Shown: positions 49,249 through 57,703 of the stretch, piece by piece
How positions within the stretch are numbered: the stretch's first letter is position 1
How the letters are laid out: every line of letters starts with the position of its first letter
DNA from: Caecitellus pseudoparvulus
Lineage: Eukaryota > Bigyra: Bicosoecida
Assembly (NCBI GenBank): GCA_965644315.1
Contig: CBFFRQ010000068.1
Span: 1,415,545 to 1,479,544 of the forward strand
Reading direction: 5' to 3'
DNA: 64,000 nt
Program-made: the position numbers and the translations under genes
The notes under the pieces: generated by a model
Told to the model about the DNA's origin: nothing
The model's database searches: none
The model's input: the letters and a program-made list of their open reading frames with translations, nothing else

Positions 49249-49252
49249 TCTA
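49249..49252 (+). promoter_or_regulatory. TCTA motif before zinc-finger gene
   Basis: TCTA in AT-rich context, 10 nt before the ATG at 49263. Confidence 0.5.
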
Positions 49253-49262
49253 TATTCAATTA

Positions 49263-49502
49263 ATGAATATTGAAAATTCTTTAAAACCTGAAAAGAAAAT
49301 AACACCATCTAAAGAACCAGAAAAAGTCAGAGAATATAATAAGAAATATTACGAAAAGAATAAAGATAAAATATTAAAACAAATGAACCGGGTTATAAGG
49401 TGTGATATATGCGAAAAAGACGTTAAATTTTATAATTACCCTAAACACTGCCGAGGATTAAAACATAAACATTTAAAATTAATAAAAGCTTTTGAAAATT
49501 AA
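49263..49502 (+). CDS. Small C2H2-like zinc-finger protein, copy 1
   Basis: 79 residues. A basic helix rich in Tyr/Lys/Asn (EYNKKYYEKNKDKI) precedes a single zinc-finger-like motif, RCDICEKDVKFYNYPKHCRGLKHKH, with CxxC and a pair of histidines (Cys-x2-Cys-x12-His-x6-His if the first and last candidate ligands are used). Small proteins with this layout are frequent in giant viruses and polinton-like viruses and are thought to bind nucleic acid; the role here is unknown. It sits 41 bp after the helicase stop with its own TCTA motif, and is preserved in copy 2 with three added residues, which argues for a real gene. Confidence 0.75.
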   Translation: MNIENSLKPEKKITPSKEPEKVREYNKKYYEKNKDKILKQMNRVIRCDICEKDVKFYNYPKHCRGLKHKHLKLIKAFEN

Positions 49503-49561
49503 AAAATATCTAAATAAAATATGTTTAAAGAAAAAATATTTTATCTAGTATAATATATATA
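49503..49561 (+). promoter_or_regulatory. Shared upstream module with TCTA motif (repeat protein, copy 1)
   Basis: Near-identical to the module before the helicase. It starts directly after the zinc-finger stop codon; TCTA at 49544-49547, 14 nt before the ATG. Confidence 0.7.
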
Positions 49562-50302
49562 ATGGATTTTATGAATTTTTTTCAAGGTTCTTTAATTTCT
49601 AATTTAGAAAATAACAACGTATTTTATGATAGATATAATAATAAATATAATATTGTATGTCGTTGCATAAAATATGATATGAGAGATATTAAAAAAGACC
49701 CACATAATGAGAAATGGGATTATGATTTCGTTTCTGGATTAAATGATTTAGATTTGGATTTCGTCAAACAATACCCTTATAAAGACTGGAATTATTACAC
49801 ATTATCAAGAAAAATTAAGAATAAAGAGGATTTTGAATTTGTTAAAGAATACCCCGATAAAGACTGGCGATATTACACATTATCAAAATTTATAGAAAAT
49901 AAGGAGGATTTTGAATTTGTTAAAAAATACCCTGATAAAGACTGGAATTATGAATATTTATCATTTCAGAATTTTATAAATACTAATATAATAAATTCTA
50001 TTCATTATGATAAATGGGACAAATGCTTATTATTATATAATGATAATTTTGATATAAACTGGGTTAATGAATGTCAAAATATAAAATGGAAATTTGGATT
50101 AATAACATTATCTGATAATTTTAAAATAGAATGGTTATATAAATATCCACGTAAAAAATGGGATATATCATCAATAGAAAAAAAAGATTGTTTCTTTTAT
50201 GATTTAATATCAATATTTCCACATTTCAAATGGTCTTCTAAAATATTAAATGATTATAAACAAATTCAACAACATAAAGAAAAACACAAAAAAACATTAT
50301 AA
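49562..50302 (+). CDS. W/PDKDW-repeat protein, copy 1 (frameshifted near C terminus)
   Basis: 246 residues as read. The centre has tandem units of about 24 residues built on NKEDFEFVKEYPDKDWRYYTLS, a Trp- and Leu-Ser-containing repeat of the kind found in many giant-virus proteins; function unknown, probably a solenoid for binding. In copy 2 the frame continues past the position where copy 1 stops. In copy 1 a run of seven A at about 50,289 appears to have one extra base; the alternative frame then matches copy 2 (ending in YHPDNAERLGLF-like sequence) and stops at 50402. Whether this is a real inactivating indel or a homopolymer sequencing error cannot be decided. The N-terminal MDFMNFFQGSL is conserved in both copies, which supports the start. 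Confidence 0.7.
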   Translation: MDFMNFFQGSLISNLENNNVFYDRYNNKYNIVCRCIKYDMRDIKKDPHNEKWDYDFVSGLNDLDLDFVKQYPYKDWNYYTLSRKIKNKEDFEFVKEYPDKDWRYYTLSKFIENKEDFEFVKKYPDKDWNYEYLSFQNFINTNIINSIHYDKWDKCLLLYNDNFDINWVNECQNIKWKFGLITLSDNFKIEWLYKYPRKKWDISSIEKKDCFFYDLISIFPHFKWSSKILNDYKQIQQHKEKHKKTL

Positions 50303-50398
50303 AAATGTATTAGATGAATTCTTAAGCGTTGTTTATCATCCTGATAATGCTGAAAGATTAGGATTATTTAATAATATTTCAAGTGATGATTTTATAAT

Positions 50399-50462
50399 TT
50401 AAAAAAATATCTAAATAAAATATGTTTAAAGAAAAAATATTTTATCTAGTATAATATATATA
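50399..50462 (+). promoter_or_regulatory. Shared upstream module with TCTA motif (PolB)
   Basis: Third copy of the roughly 60-bp module. TCTA at 50445-50448, 14 nt before the ATG of the polymerase. Its embedded ATGTTTAAAG is out of frame with the gene, which shows the module is regulatory, not coding. Confidence 0.7.
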
Positions 50463-52463
50463 ATGGCTCAAGAGAAACCAACATTCACAAGAAACGAACA
50501 AAAAGCAGCTTTAACATTTAAGACATTAGACCAGAAAACAAAAAAATATAAAGATGGAGATTTAAAAATTACTTTATTTGGAGTTTCTGATAATGACGAA
50601 AGCGATTATTTAAATTTTGATGACACAATCGATAACCCTGAAGATTTAAAATATTATTCTCAAGCAGTAAGAGAGCAATTAAAGGGAACAACAATAAAAA
50701 CAACTCATAATTATTTAAATGTATTATCAAAATTGGCACAATATAGAAATTTAGATTATAATATAAGCGTTTTATTTTCTATTGGATGGCGTAATATTTC
50801 AAATGGTTTTAAGAATCCAGGACAAAGAATTAAATTAAAAGATTTTTTGAATCAATATAACGCACCTAATATTAAATATGTTTATGGTGTATGTATTACA
50901 ACAAGACCACATATAGAACCAGAAGAAACAGAAGCAGGGGCAAACAGTGAATATAACGATTGTTTATATTTATCTATAAGACGAGTAATAGGAGAAGACA
51001 GGATGAAACCTTTTACAACTGCGGGACGTTTAAAGAATTTTTTAAATTTAGATAGGAAAGACAAAGTGCCATTAAAGGACATTTCAAAAATAGAAGATAA
51101 ATTAAATATTAATATTAATATTTATGGTTTTGAAAATCCTATTTTATCTACTAAATCAAACCCACAAACCGTTAATTTACAATATAAAGACGGACATTTA
51201 ACAAATAAATATAATAAACGAAAAGGATTATCAGGAATCAAAAAACATAAATCAGATTTAAAAATTATCATATATCAAGAAAATTTAGATTTCATTATTT
51301 ATTATGATGGAATCACAGAAGAAAAGACAGATAAGATAACATTTTATAAAGACATCTATAAAAAACATTTTCATTTTTACGAAACCACCACAAAGAATGA
51401 TATTAAAGAAGAATATAAAAAATATAAAAATGATATAAACGAAATAAAAAAAGATGTTGATATATTAAAATTTAAATCAATATCAGATTTTATTAAAAAT
51501 GAATGTTATTATATATCTCAAAAATTAAATATTGAACCTTTAGAAAATCCATTAGAAATCCATTTTATAAATAAATGTTTTAGTGGTGGTTTAATCCATT
51601 GTAAGAAAGGAAAATATAAAAATGTTAGATGTTATGATATTAATAGTCAATATCCCTATATTCTACAACATCAACATTTTTTAATACCAACTAAAACAGG
51701 TAAATTTGAAAAATTAACAGAAACTCCAGAATTTTATAGATTCGGAATCTATAGAGCAAGAATAACAGGAAAAATAGACGATGCCTTATTTAATGTGAAA
51801 CAATCTAATTTTTATACTAGCTATGAATTAACCAGAGCAAAAGAACTAAATTATAATATTGAATTAATCCAAGATGGAAGATATAATTTTTTATTCTATG
51901 ATTCTAAAAGCCGTGTTAATGGTTCAATGGTATTTAAAGATTATGTTAAAAAGATGATAACATTAAAACAAACCTTTAAAAATAATCAAATCCCTAAAAT
52001 GTTATTAAACCGTTTATGGGGTTTGTTATGTTCTAAGAATTTTAAAATAACATCATTAAAAGAATATAAAGAGAGTATGAATGATATTAATTTTATTCAT
52101 CCTACCAGCGATAATATGAATGATAATAAAAATTATGTTGTGAATTATACACCAATAAATCCTTTTAATACCGATTTAAGCCGTTTAGGTTGCTTTCTTA
52201 CATCTAAAGGGAGGGTTTTAATATCTTCAATAATTGAAAAATACGTAAAAGATACAAGTAAAATATATAGAATTCACACAGATGGATTTATAACCGATAA
52301 AAACATTATCATTAATAAAATTAAAGGATTAGGTAAAGACGAATTAAGTAATAATGAACTAGGAGGATTAAAAATAGAATATGAAAAAGATAAAATCAAA
52401 ATAGTTAATGTAAATGATATAAGAGAATTCATAAACGGAGAATGGAAAAAAATAAAATCATAA
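50463..52463 (+). CDS. Protein-primed family B DNA polymerase
   Basis: 666 residues. Polymerase motif A is VRCYDINSQYPYI (Asp392), motif B is in KMLLNRLWGLLCSKNF, and motif C is YRIHTDGF (Asp607). The segment CFSGGLIH before motif A matches the conserved GG loop of protein-primed PolB of polintons, virophages and linear plasmids. It would copy the viral genome from a protein primer. The N-terminal half is unusual: I see no convincing DxE exonuclease motif, and instead a region with EYNDCLYLSIRRVIG (residues 164-176) and INININIYG, resembling the cysteine-containing N-terminal module of some polinton polymerases. The enzyme is short compared with many polinton PolBs (about 1,000 residues), consistent with loss of the proofreading domain. 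It has its own upstream module and ends 46 bp before the next gene. Confidence 0.88.
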   Translation: MAQEKPTFTRNEQKAALTFKTLDQKTKKYKDGDLKITLFGVSDNDESDYLNFDDTIDNPEDLKYYSQAVREQLKGTTIKTTHNYLNVLSKLAQYRNLDYNISVLFSIGWRNISNGFKNPGQRIKLKDFLNQYNAPNIKYVYGVCITTRPHIEPEETEAGANSEYNDCLYLSIRRVIGEDRMKPFTTAGRLKNFLNLDRKDKVPLKDISKIEDKLNININIYGFENPILSTKSNPQTVNLQYKDGHLTNKYNKRKGLSGIKKHKSDLKIIIYQENLDFIIYYDGITEEKTDKITFYKDIYKKHFHFYETTTKNDIKEEYKKYKNDINEIKKDVDILKFKSISDFIKNECYYISQKLNIEPLENPLEIHFINKCFSGGLIHCKKGKYKNVRCYDINSQYPYILQHQHFLIPTKTGKFEKLTETPEFYRFGIYRARITGKIDDALFNVKQSNFYTSYELTRAKELNYNIELIQDGRYNFLFYDSKSRVNGSMVFKDYVKKMITLKQTFKNNQIPKMLLNRLWGLLCSKNFKITSLKEYKESMNDINFIHPTSDNMNDNKNYVVNYTPINPFNTDLSRLGCFLTSKGRVLISSIIEKYVKDTSKIYRIHTDGFITDKNIIINKIKGLGKDELSNNELGGLKIEYEKDKIKIVNVNDIREFINGEWKKIKS

Positions 52464-52488
52464 ACATTATAAAAAATATTATAAAGAA

Positions 52489-52492
52489 TCTA
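52489..52492 (+). promoter_or_regulatory. TCTA motif before LRAT/nucleotidyltransferase gene
   Basis: TCTA, 17 nt before the ATG at 52510. Confidence 0.4.
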
Positions 52493-52509
52493 ACAAAAGA
52501 TTTTTTATA

Positions 52510-54516
52510 ATGTTATTTAATATGAACTTGAATAAATTGAAAAAACAGGATTTAAAAGAGTTTTTTAAATATCAATATGGAAAATATCCACCCTCAAATT
52601 TTAAAAAGAAAGATATTATAACAGTTCTAAGCCACGACCAACAAACAGGGGCAGGAATAAAAGATTTTTTCAGAAGTAAAGCGAATTCAACATTTTCATT
52701 TTTAAAGAAAGGTTATAATAAGGTAAAAGATACATTTAAACCAGTTCAAAAAATAGAAGATACAATAACAAAGCCTTTTGATTATAGAACACGTCTCACA
52801 AATGAAAGCAGAAAAACACTACAAGAAGTAGGCGATAAAGTAATTAATAACATAACAATTATTAGGACACCAGTAAATAAAACGTTGGTTAGTATTTTAG
52901 ATACGTTATCATTTGGATATTTTAAACAATTAATGGAAAATCACGGATTCGATAAATTTTTCCATTTAGCCTTAGTTTTATCAATAGATGGGCGATACGT
53001 AATTTTAGAGAAATTAGCCGAGGTTAATATATCATTTAATTATAAGAAATCATATACAGAGCTTAGCGAATCTACAACAGTTGAAAACTATCAAGGAGGT
53101 TTAACATTAAATCAAATGGTGAATAAAACCCAAGAATTTATGGGCGATAAATTATTTTTTGATTATGACGCCTTCACGAATAACTGCCAAAATTTTATTA
53201 TGTCAGTATTAACGGCAAATGGACTTGACAACCAAAGAAATAAAGAATTTGTTTTTCAGGATATTAAAGAGATTTATCATGAATTAGAAAAGAAAGCGTC
53301 TTATTTATCACCTTTCGCTAAAATGACAACACGTTTAGGGGCTTGGTGGAATAAACTCACAGGAGCCGGAAAAAATCAAGCTGATATATTAACAAAAAAG
53401 AAACCTATAAATTATGGAATAGAAACAAACGAAATTATTAAAATATTATCATTCAATTATAAAAATGTTGAGGTTATGGGCTCATCAGCTATTAAGGCTA
53501 CTTTATACCCTTCAGATTTTGATTTATACGAAGTTGTAAAGGTTAAGAACTTAGAGGATTTAGAAAATAAATTTCAAGATAAAATATTAAAAATAGTTCA
53601 ATCTAAAAATATATATTTAGGAGATGTTAAAATTGGAGTATTTCCAGAATATGAAATATTAAAAGATAATATATATTTTAAAAATAATAGATTAATCGGA
53701 TATCATCCACAAGAAATAAAGAAAGATATTAAAAATAAATTATACTTTTTACCAAAACATGAAAAACAGGAATTATTAAAACTCATTAAAGCAAAACCAA
53801 CACCAGACGAATTAGATATTATAAAAGATAAATTAAGATATCATATATTAAGATGGACTCCAGAAGAAATATTAGACGGTTATAAACAACTATCAACAAA
53901 TAATTATATAAGTCTAAAAGATGCCTTTAAAAGTGATGGATTGTTTAAAGTTGATGTGGTAGCCTTTACCAGAAATAAATTTATTGATTTTTCCATAATT
54001 TACGAATTACGAAACGAAAAAACAAACAAACGAATAAATAATTTTATGGTTAATGTAAAAGATAATTTAAACGACCAAATAAGAACATATAAAATAAAGG
54101 GTCAATATTTCAAAGCTCTAAAGCGTGAATTCTCAAAATTAAAGCATACTTTCACATATACTAAGAATAAAGAAACCAAAGAAAGAGCATTAAGAAGATT
54201 AAAAGAACTAACAACATTTTTTAACGGTCAAGCCGGTATTATATATAGTGTTATTAATGATATTGAGGCGTTATTAAATGTTATAAAATTATCTGAATCT
54301 GAATATTCAAGCAATGAAAAAATAATTAATGTTATTCAAAGTTTTATATATAGATTATCCAATATTTATTCAGTTAATGAATATTTAAGAAATGAAAAGA
54401 ATATTTTATTAAGTATAAAAGCAATATTGAAAAATCCTGAAAATATGGAGGAAAACTTGGAACAATTAAAAAATATTTTATTTAGGATATTAAATAAATT
54501 TTCTAAATCCATATAA
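52510..54516 (+). CDS. LRAT-like cysteine hydrolase fused to nucleotidyltransferase
   Basis: 668 residues with three parts. Residues 5-40 (LNKLKKQDLKEFF...KKKDIITVL) resemble a small SAP/Rho-N-like helical motif. Residues about 145-240 contain FHLALVLSIDGRYVILEKL (His152) and FTNNCQNFIMSVL (Cys226), the His-then-NC order of circularly permuted papain-fold enzymes (LRAT/HRASLS, PPPDE or NlpC/P60-like), which act as lipid acyl hydrolases/transferases or peptidases. Residues about 320-345 read VMGSSAIKATLYPSDFDLYE, the GS...DxD signature of the DNA-polymerase-beta nucleotidyltransferase superfamily (Asp336, Asp338). The last 250 residues are helical and unrecognised. A papain-like lipase domain could help membrane penetration, as in other viruses, but the reason for linking it to a nucleotidyltransferase is unknown. 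The stop overlaps the next start (TAATG), suggesting a shared transcript. Confidence 0.7.
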   Translation: MLFNMNLNKLKKQDLKEFFKYQYGKYPPSNFKKKDIITVLSHDQQTGAGIKDFFRSKANSTFSFLKKGYNKVKDTFKPVQKIEDTITKPFDYRTRLTNESRKTLQEVGDKVINNITIIRTPVNKTLVSILDTLSFGYFKQLMENHGFDKFFHLALVLSIDGRYVILEKLAEVNISFNYKKSYTELSESTTVENYQGGLTLNQMVNKTQEFMGDKLFFDYDAFTNNCQNFIMSVLTANGLDNQRNKEFVFQDIKEIYHELEKKASYLSPFAKMTTRLGAWWNKLTGAGKNQADILTKKKPINYGIETNEIIKILSFNYKNVEVMGSSAIKATLYPSDFDLYEVVKVKNLEDLENKFQDKILKIVQSKNIYLGDVKIGVFPEYEILKDNIYFKNNRLIGYHPQEIKKDIKNKLYFLPKHEKQELLKLIKAKPTPDELDIIKDKLRYHILRWTPEEILDGYKQLSTNNYISLKDAFKSDGLFKVDVVAFTRNKFIDFSIIYELRNEKTNKRINNFMVNVKDNLNDQIRTYKIKGQYFKALKREFSKLKHTFTYTKNKETKERALRRLKELTTFFNGQAGIIYSVINDIEALLNVIKLSESEYSSNEKIINVIQSFIYRLSNIYSVNEYLRNEKNILLSIKAILKNPENMEENLEQLKNILFRILNKFSKSI

Positions 54517-55073
54517 TGTCAATGAATAATAACGAAGTCAGAGAATTATTATTAAAACTCGAACAAAATAGAACGTTAGAAAATCAAAGCGGGGCGGGAT
54601 GTTGTGAAGAAAGAACGGTAGGCGGTCAAGTTTATTATGGAGATGTTAAAAACAAAGAAAAAACATTTGATAATATTAATTATAAACGTTTAGACGGTTT
54701 ATTAGGAAGCAATAGAAGCCTTGAAAAACCACCAAAAAAACGAGGAGGTAGAGTGCAGGGCGATTTTTTAAATGGTGGAGCTGCTGGAGGTGCTAAACTA
54801 GGAGAAGAATATGCCCGGGAATTACAAAAACATTTTAAGCATTTAGAAGGCGGGGAAAGCTTCTGGGATGGTTTCAAACGAGGTTTTAACGCAGTATGGA
54901 AACCCGCAGGAAAAGTTATTAAAACAATTTCACCCGTGCTGCCATATGGTGATAAAATTAAAGCAGGCTTAGAAGCTGTAGGATATGGTCAGCATCAGCA
55001 CCCTTCGGGAAAAGCACCAACAAAAAAGAAAAACGCCAACCATCAGCAAAACAAAAAGCACGAGGACAATTAA
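54516..55073 (+). CDS. Small Gly-rich protein with amphipathic helix, putative virion protein
   Basis: 185 residues as read; its ATG overlaps the TAA of the previous gene by one base. The N-terminal half is polar and Gly-rich (SGAGCCEER, GGAAGGAKLG). Residues about 117-155 (GGESFWDGFKRGFNAVWKPAGKVIKTISPVLPYGDKI) form an amphipathic helix typical of small membrane-active or capsid-interior proteins in this virus group; that role is inferred. After the Lys run at 55,021-55,034 the reading frame loses its coding character. The -1 frame continues with KQKARGQLIKELMKKYG and GQASKYIKENNLL and ends at about 55,150; such a basic helical tail is common at the C terminus of related proteins. Either one A is missing from the run, or the AAAAAC site is used for -1 frameshifting. 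Confidence 0.65.
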   Translation: MSMNNNEVRELLLKLEQNRTLENQSGAGCCEERTVGGQVYYGDVKNKEKTFDNINYKRLDGLLGSNRSLEKPPKKRGGRVQGDFLNGGAAGGAKLGEEYARELQKHFKHLEGGESFWDGFKRGFNAVWKPAGKVIKTISPVLPYGDKIKAGLEAVGYGQHQHPSGKAPTKKKNANHQQNKKHEDN

Positions 55074-55217
55074 TAAAAGAATTAATGAAAAAATACGGCT
55101 TTACATTAGGTCAAGCCTCAAAATATATCAAAGAAAATAATTTATTATAAATATCTAAATAATATAATGTTAAAAAATATTATATCATTTATATAATTTA
55201 TTTTATATATATATATA

Positions 55218-56759
55218 ATGACAGAAAATAAATTTAATATGTTTCATGACGAACAGGCGGAACGTATGCGACGCCAAGTTATGGAAGGGTTAAAAAATAC
55301 TCAAAACTATATTAATTATTCATTAAGGGGGCAATATCAAAACCAACCCAAGCCAAATCCAACAGGTAGTTTTAATCGTATGTCTTCTCATTCTTTTAAT
55401 ACCTCTAATTTATCACAAATGAAACAAACTGAAGATTTAACCCGGAACAGCCAGGCACAAGCGGCAGGAGGGGCACAAACAAGAGAAGGGCATAATTTAA
55501 TAATGAATCAATTAAAAAATAGGGCTCTTCAATTAGAGCAATTAAGTGCAGGATTACCAGCACAACAAAGACAACAACAAACAGCACAAGAAATACCCGA
55601 CACCGTTTCAACCTCTTTAGAGTTATTTTTTAGTTCTTTAACAAGTGCTGATTTTTCATTATCTTATATTTCATCAATGAATAAAGAAGCAAAACAGGCA
55701 TTAGGGAATTTGAAGCAATACGGGCTAGATTTAGATAAACAAACATTAGAAAGATACGCACAAATTACAGAAACACATTTAGATAATTATTTAACTAATA
55801 TAGATGACATGTATTTAGGGCGTGATATTTTCGGCTCATATGTAGAAAAAAGAGACGGAAAACAAGAAAGGAAAAGAGGCGATTTATATTTGGATTATTT
55901 AGAGCGTATTGATTATTACGAGGTTATTTTTAAAATTTATTTAACATTACAAGCCCTTATTAATAGTTTTGGAACTTCGCCAGATACCAGAAAACAGGCA
56001 TTTAACGAACAATTTAAAAATATCATTATGGCACCTAAAAATAAAATATTTAATCCAGAATTAAAAAGAATTGATGATATTTTAAAACGTGGTTATAAAT
56101 CATTAAAAGACGTAATAAATAAAAGTGCATATGATGAAATAAAAGAATACTTTGAAACCACCAAAGAAAAGAAGAAAAACCCAAGCTTAAAAGATAGAGG
56201 AGAAGAAAGGGGATTAAAGGATTATGAAGATATGAGAGAAGAAGAAAGGGAAGCAGAAAGAAAATTAAAAAAACAAAGAAAAGAAAAAGAAAAGATGATA
56301 AAAAAATTATTAAAAAGTTTTGAGGGACAAAATAAAAAATTAAAAAAACAACTTGATTTATTTGAAAATAAAGGAAAAACACTGCCTGAAGCATCCATAC
56401 CAAAACGAGAAAGAATATTAAGAGCTTTAGAAGAAATCACAAAAAAACTTCAAAAATTAGGAGTAGAAGCACCACCAATAGCACAACCTCAGACACGACC
56501 ACAAGCACCAACAACAGGAGAAGCAAAAGAACCAGAACAAGCAGCAGACGGAGGAATACCAGAATTCAAGCCTCCACCATCAGGACAAGCAGCACCAGAA
56601 CAAGACGACGAAGAAGATATAGATTATGATTTTAGTAATGATCCATTGTTCGGAGAAGGAATGAACCCTATAAAATTTACAAATGATTTTTTAGAAGGTT
56701 CGGGAATGTTCGACCAAATAAAACAAGTCTTTGAGGGTAAAAGGCGTTTATGGAAATAA
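55218..56759 (+). CDS. Coiled-coil protein of unknown function
   Basis: 513 residues, not recognised. The N-terminal 110 residues are Gln/Asn-rich and probably disordered. Residues about 130-320 are predicted helical (LELFFSSLTSADFSLSYISS; DYLERIDYYEVIFKIYLTLQ). Residues 335-400 are a highly charged coiled coil (EEREAERKLKKQRKEKEKMIKKLLK). After that comes a Pro/Gln/Ala-rich acidic linker and a short conserved-looking end, DYDFSNDPLFGEGMNPIKF...GSGMFDQI. Position between the putative virion protein and the packaging ATPase suggests a structural or assembly role, but this is only context. The gene begins after a long TATA run (about 55,200-55,217) without a close TCTA motif. Confidence 0.65.
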   Translation: MTENKFNMFHDEQAERMRRQVMEGLKNTQNYINYSLRGQYQNQPKPNPTGSFNRMSSHSFNTSNLSQMKQTEDLTRNSQAQAAGGAQTREGHNLIMNQLKNRALQLEQLSAGLPAQQRQQQTAQEIPDTVSTSLELFFSSLTSADFSLSYISSMNKEAKQALGNLKQYGLDLDKQTLERYAQITETHLDNYLTNIDDMYLGRDIFGSYVEKRDGKQERKRGDLYLDYLERIDYYEVIFKIYLTLQALINSFGTSPDTRKQAFNEQFKNIIMAPKNKIFNPELKRIDDILKRGYKSLKDVINKSAYDEIKEYFETTKEKKKNPSLKDRGEERGLKDYEDMREEEREAERKLKKQRKEKEKMIKKLLKSFEGQNKKLKKQLDLFENKGKTLPEASIPKRERILRALEEITKKLQKLGVEAPPIAQPQTRPQAPTTGEAKEPEQAADGGIPEFKPPPSGQAAPEQDDEEDIDYDFSNDPLFGEGMNPIKFTNDFLEGSGMFDQIKQVFEGKRRLWK

Positions 56760-56852
56760 AAAGATTTTCAAAAACATTAAAAAACTTATAATAAAATATC
56801 TAGAAATTACAACATGATATATAGTTTTTTTAAGTTTTTGTAAATCTTTTTT

Positions 56853-56856
56853 TCTA
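56853..56856 (+). promoter_or_regulatory. TCTA motif before ATPase gene
   Basis: TCTA, 10 nt before the ATG at 56867. Confidence 0.5.
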
Positions 56857-56866
56857 AATCTTAATA

Positions 56867-57655
56867 ATGCCTAGTTTTGAATTACTTGATTATAAAAATA
56901 TAAAACATAAATTAAAGAAGGATTACACACCCGTCGCCATTGTTAAAGGTGATGAAAACCATAAAGACTTTAATAAATTCTTATGTTTAACCGATAAAAA
57001 CACCGGACATAAAAGCATAAAACTACCTGACGATTTAATTTTCAATATTCTCCCCTCAACAAAACAAGGAAAAAGAGATATTTTTTATATTGCTGGTGCT
57101 TCTGGTTCTGGTAAATCTTATCAAGCAAAGATTATTTGTAATAATTATCATAGATTAAACCCCGATTTGCCTATTTATTTAATTTCTAAATTAGAAGAAG
57201 ACGAAACATTAGACGAATTAGATTTTATCCACCGTGTAGATATTGAAGATTTTATAGAAGAATTTAATATTAATAATGATGATTTAGCCGGATTTTATAT
57301 TTTTGATGATTTTGAAACATTAGAAAAAAACATATTAGATAAAGTCTTAAAAATCATTGATGATATATGTATTATGGGGCGTCATAAAAATTTAACATTA
57401 GCCTATATCGCACATAATCTAACAAACTATAAAAAAACACGGTTAATTTTAAATGAATCCACGCATATTGTTATTTTTCCTCAATCTTCTTCACCTCATC
57501 AATTAGGGTATTTATTACGAAATTATGGAGGATGTGATAAAGACGAAATAAAAAAACTACGTAAATTAGGGCGTTGGGTTTGTGTTTTTACAAATTATCC
57601 AAATTATATTTTATCTTCAAATTATGCTTATCTTTTACATCAGGACGAAGACTAA
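56867..57655 (+). CDS. FtsK/HerA-type genome-packaging ATPase
   Basis: 262 residues. Walker A is GASGSGKS (77-84) and Walker B is FYIFDDFE (143-150) with the double acidic end. The following GRHKNLTLAYIAHNLTNYKK...ESTHIVIFPQSS matches the sensor/motif III region of A32-like packaging ATPases of virophages, polintons and nucleocytoplasmic large DNA viruses. It pumps viral DNA into the preformed capsid. The length is normal for the small viral members. TCTA motif 10 nt upstream; the next gene, the protease, starts 48 bp downstream. Confidence 0.92.
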   Translation: MPSFELLDYKNIKHKLKKDYTPVAIVKGDENHKDFNKFLCLTDKNTGHKSIKLPDDLIFNILPSTKQGKRDIFYIAGASGSGKSYQAKIICNNYHRLNPDLPIYLISKLEEDETLDELDFIHRVDIEDFIEEFNINNDDLAGFYIFDDFETLEKNILDKVLKIIDDICIMGRHKNLTLAYIAHNLTNYKKTRLILNESTHIVIFPQSSSPHQLGYLLRNYGGCDKDEIKKLRKLGRWVCVFTNYPNYILSSNYAYLLHQDED

Positions 57656-57703
57656 AAAAATAATAAAATAATATATGATATTTTTATAATATAATATATT
57701 ATA

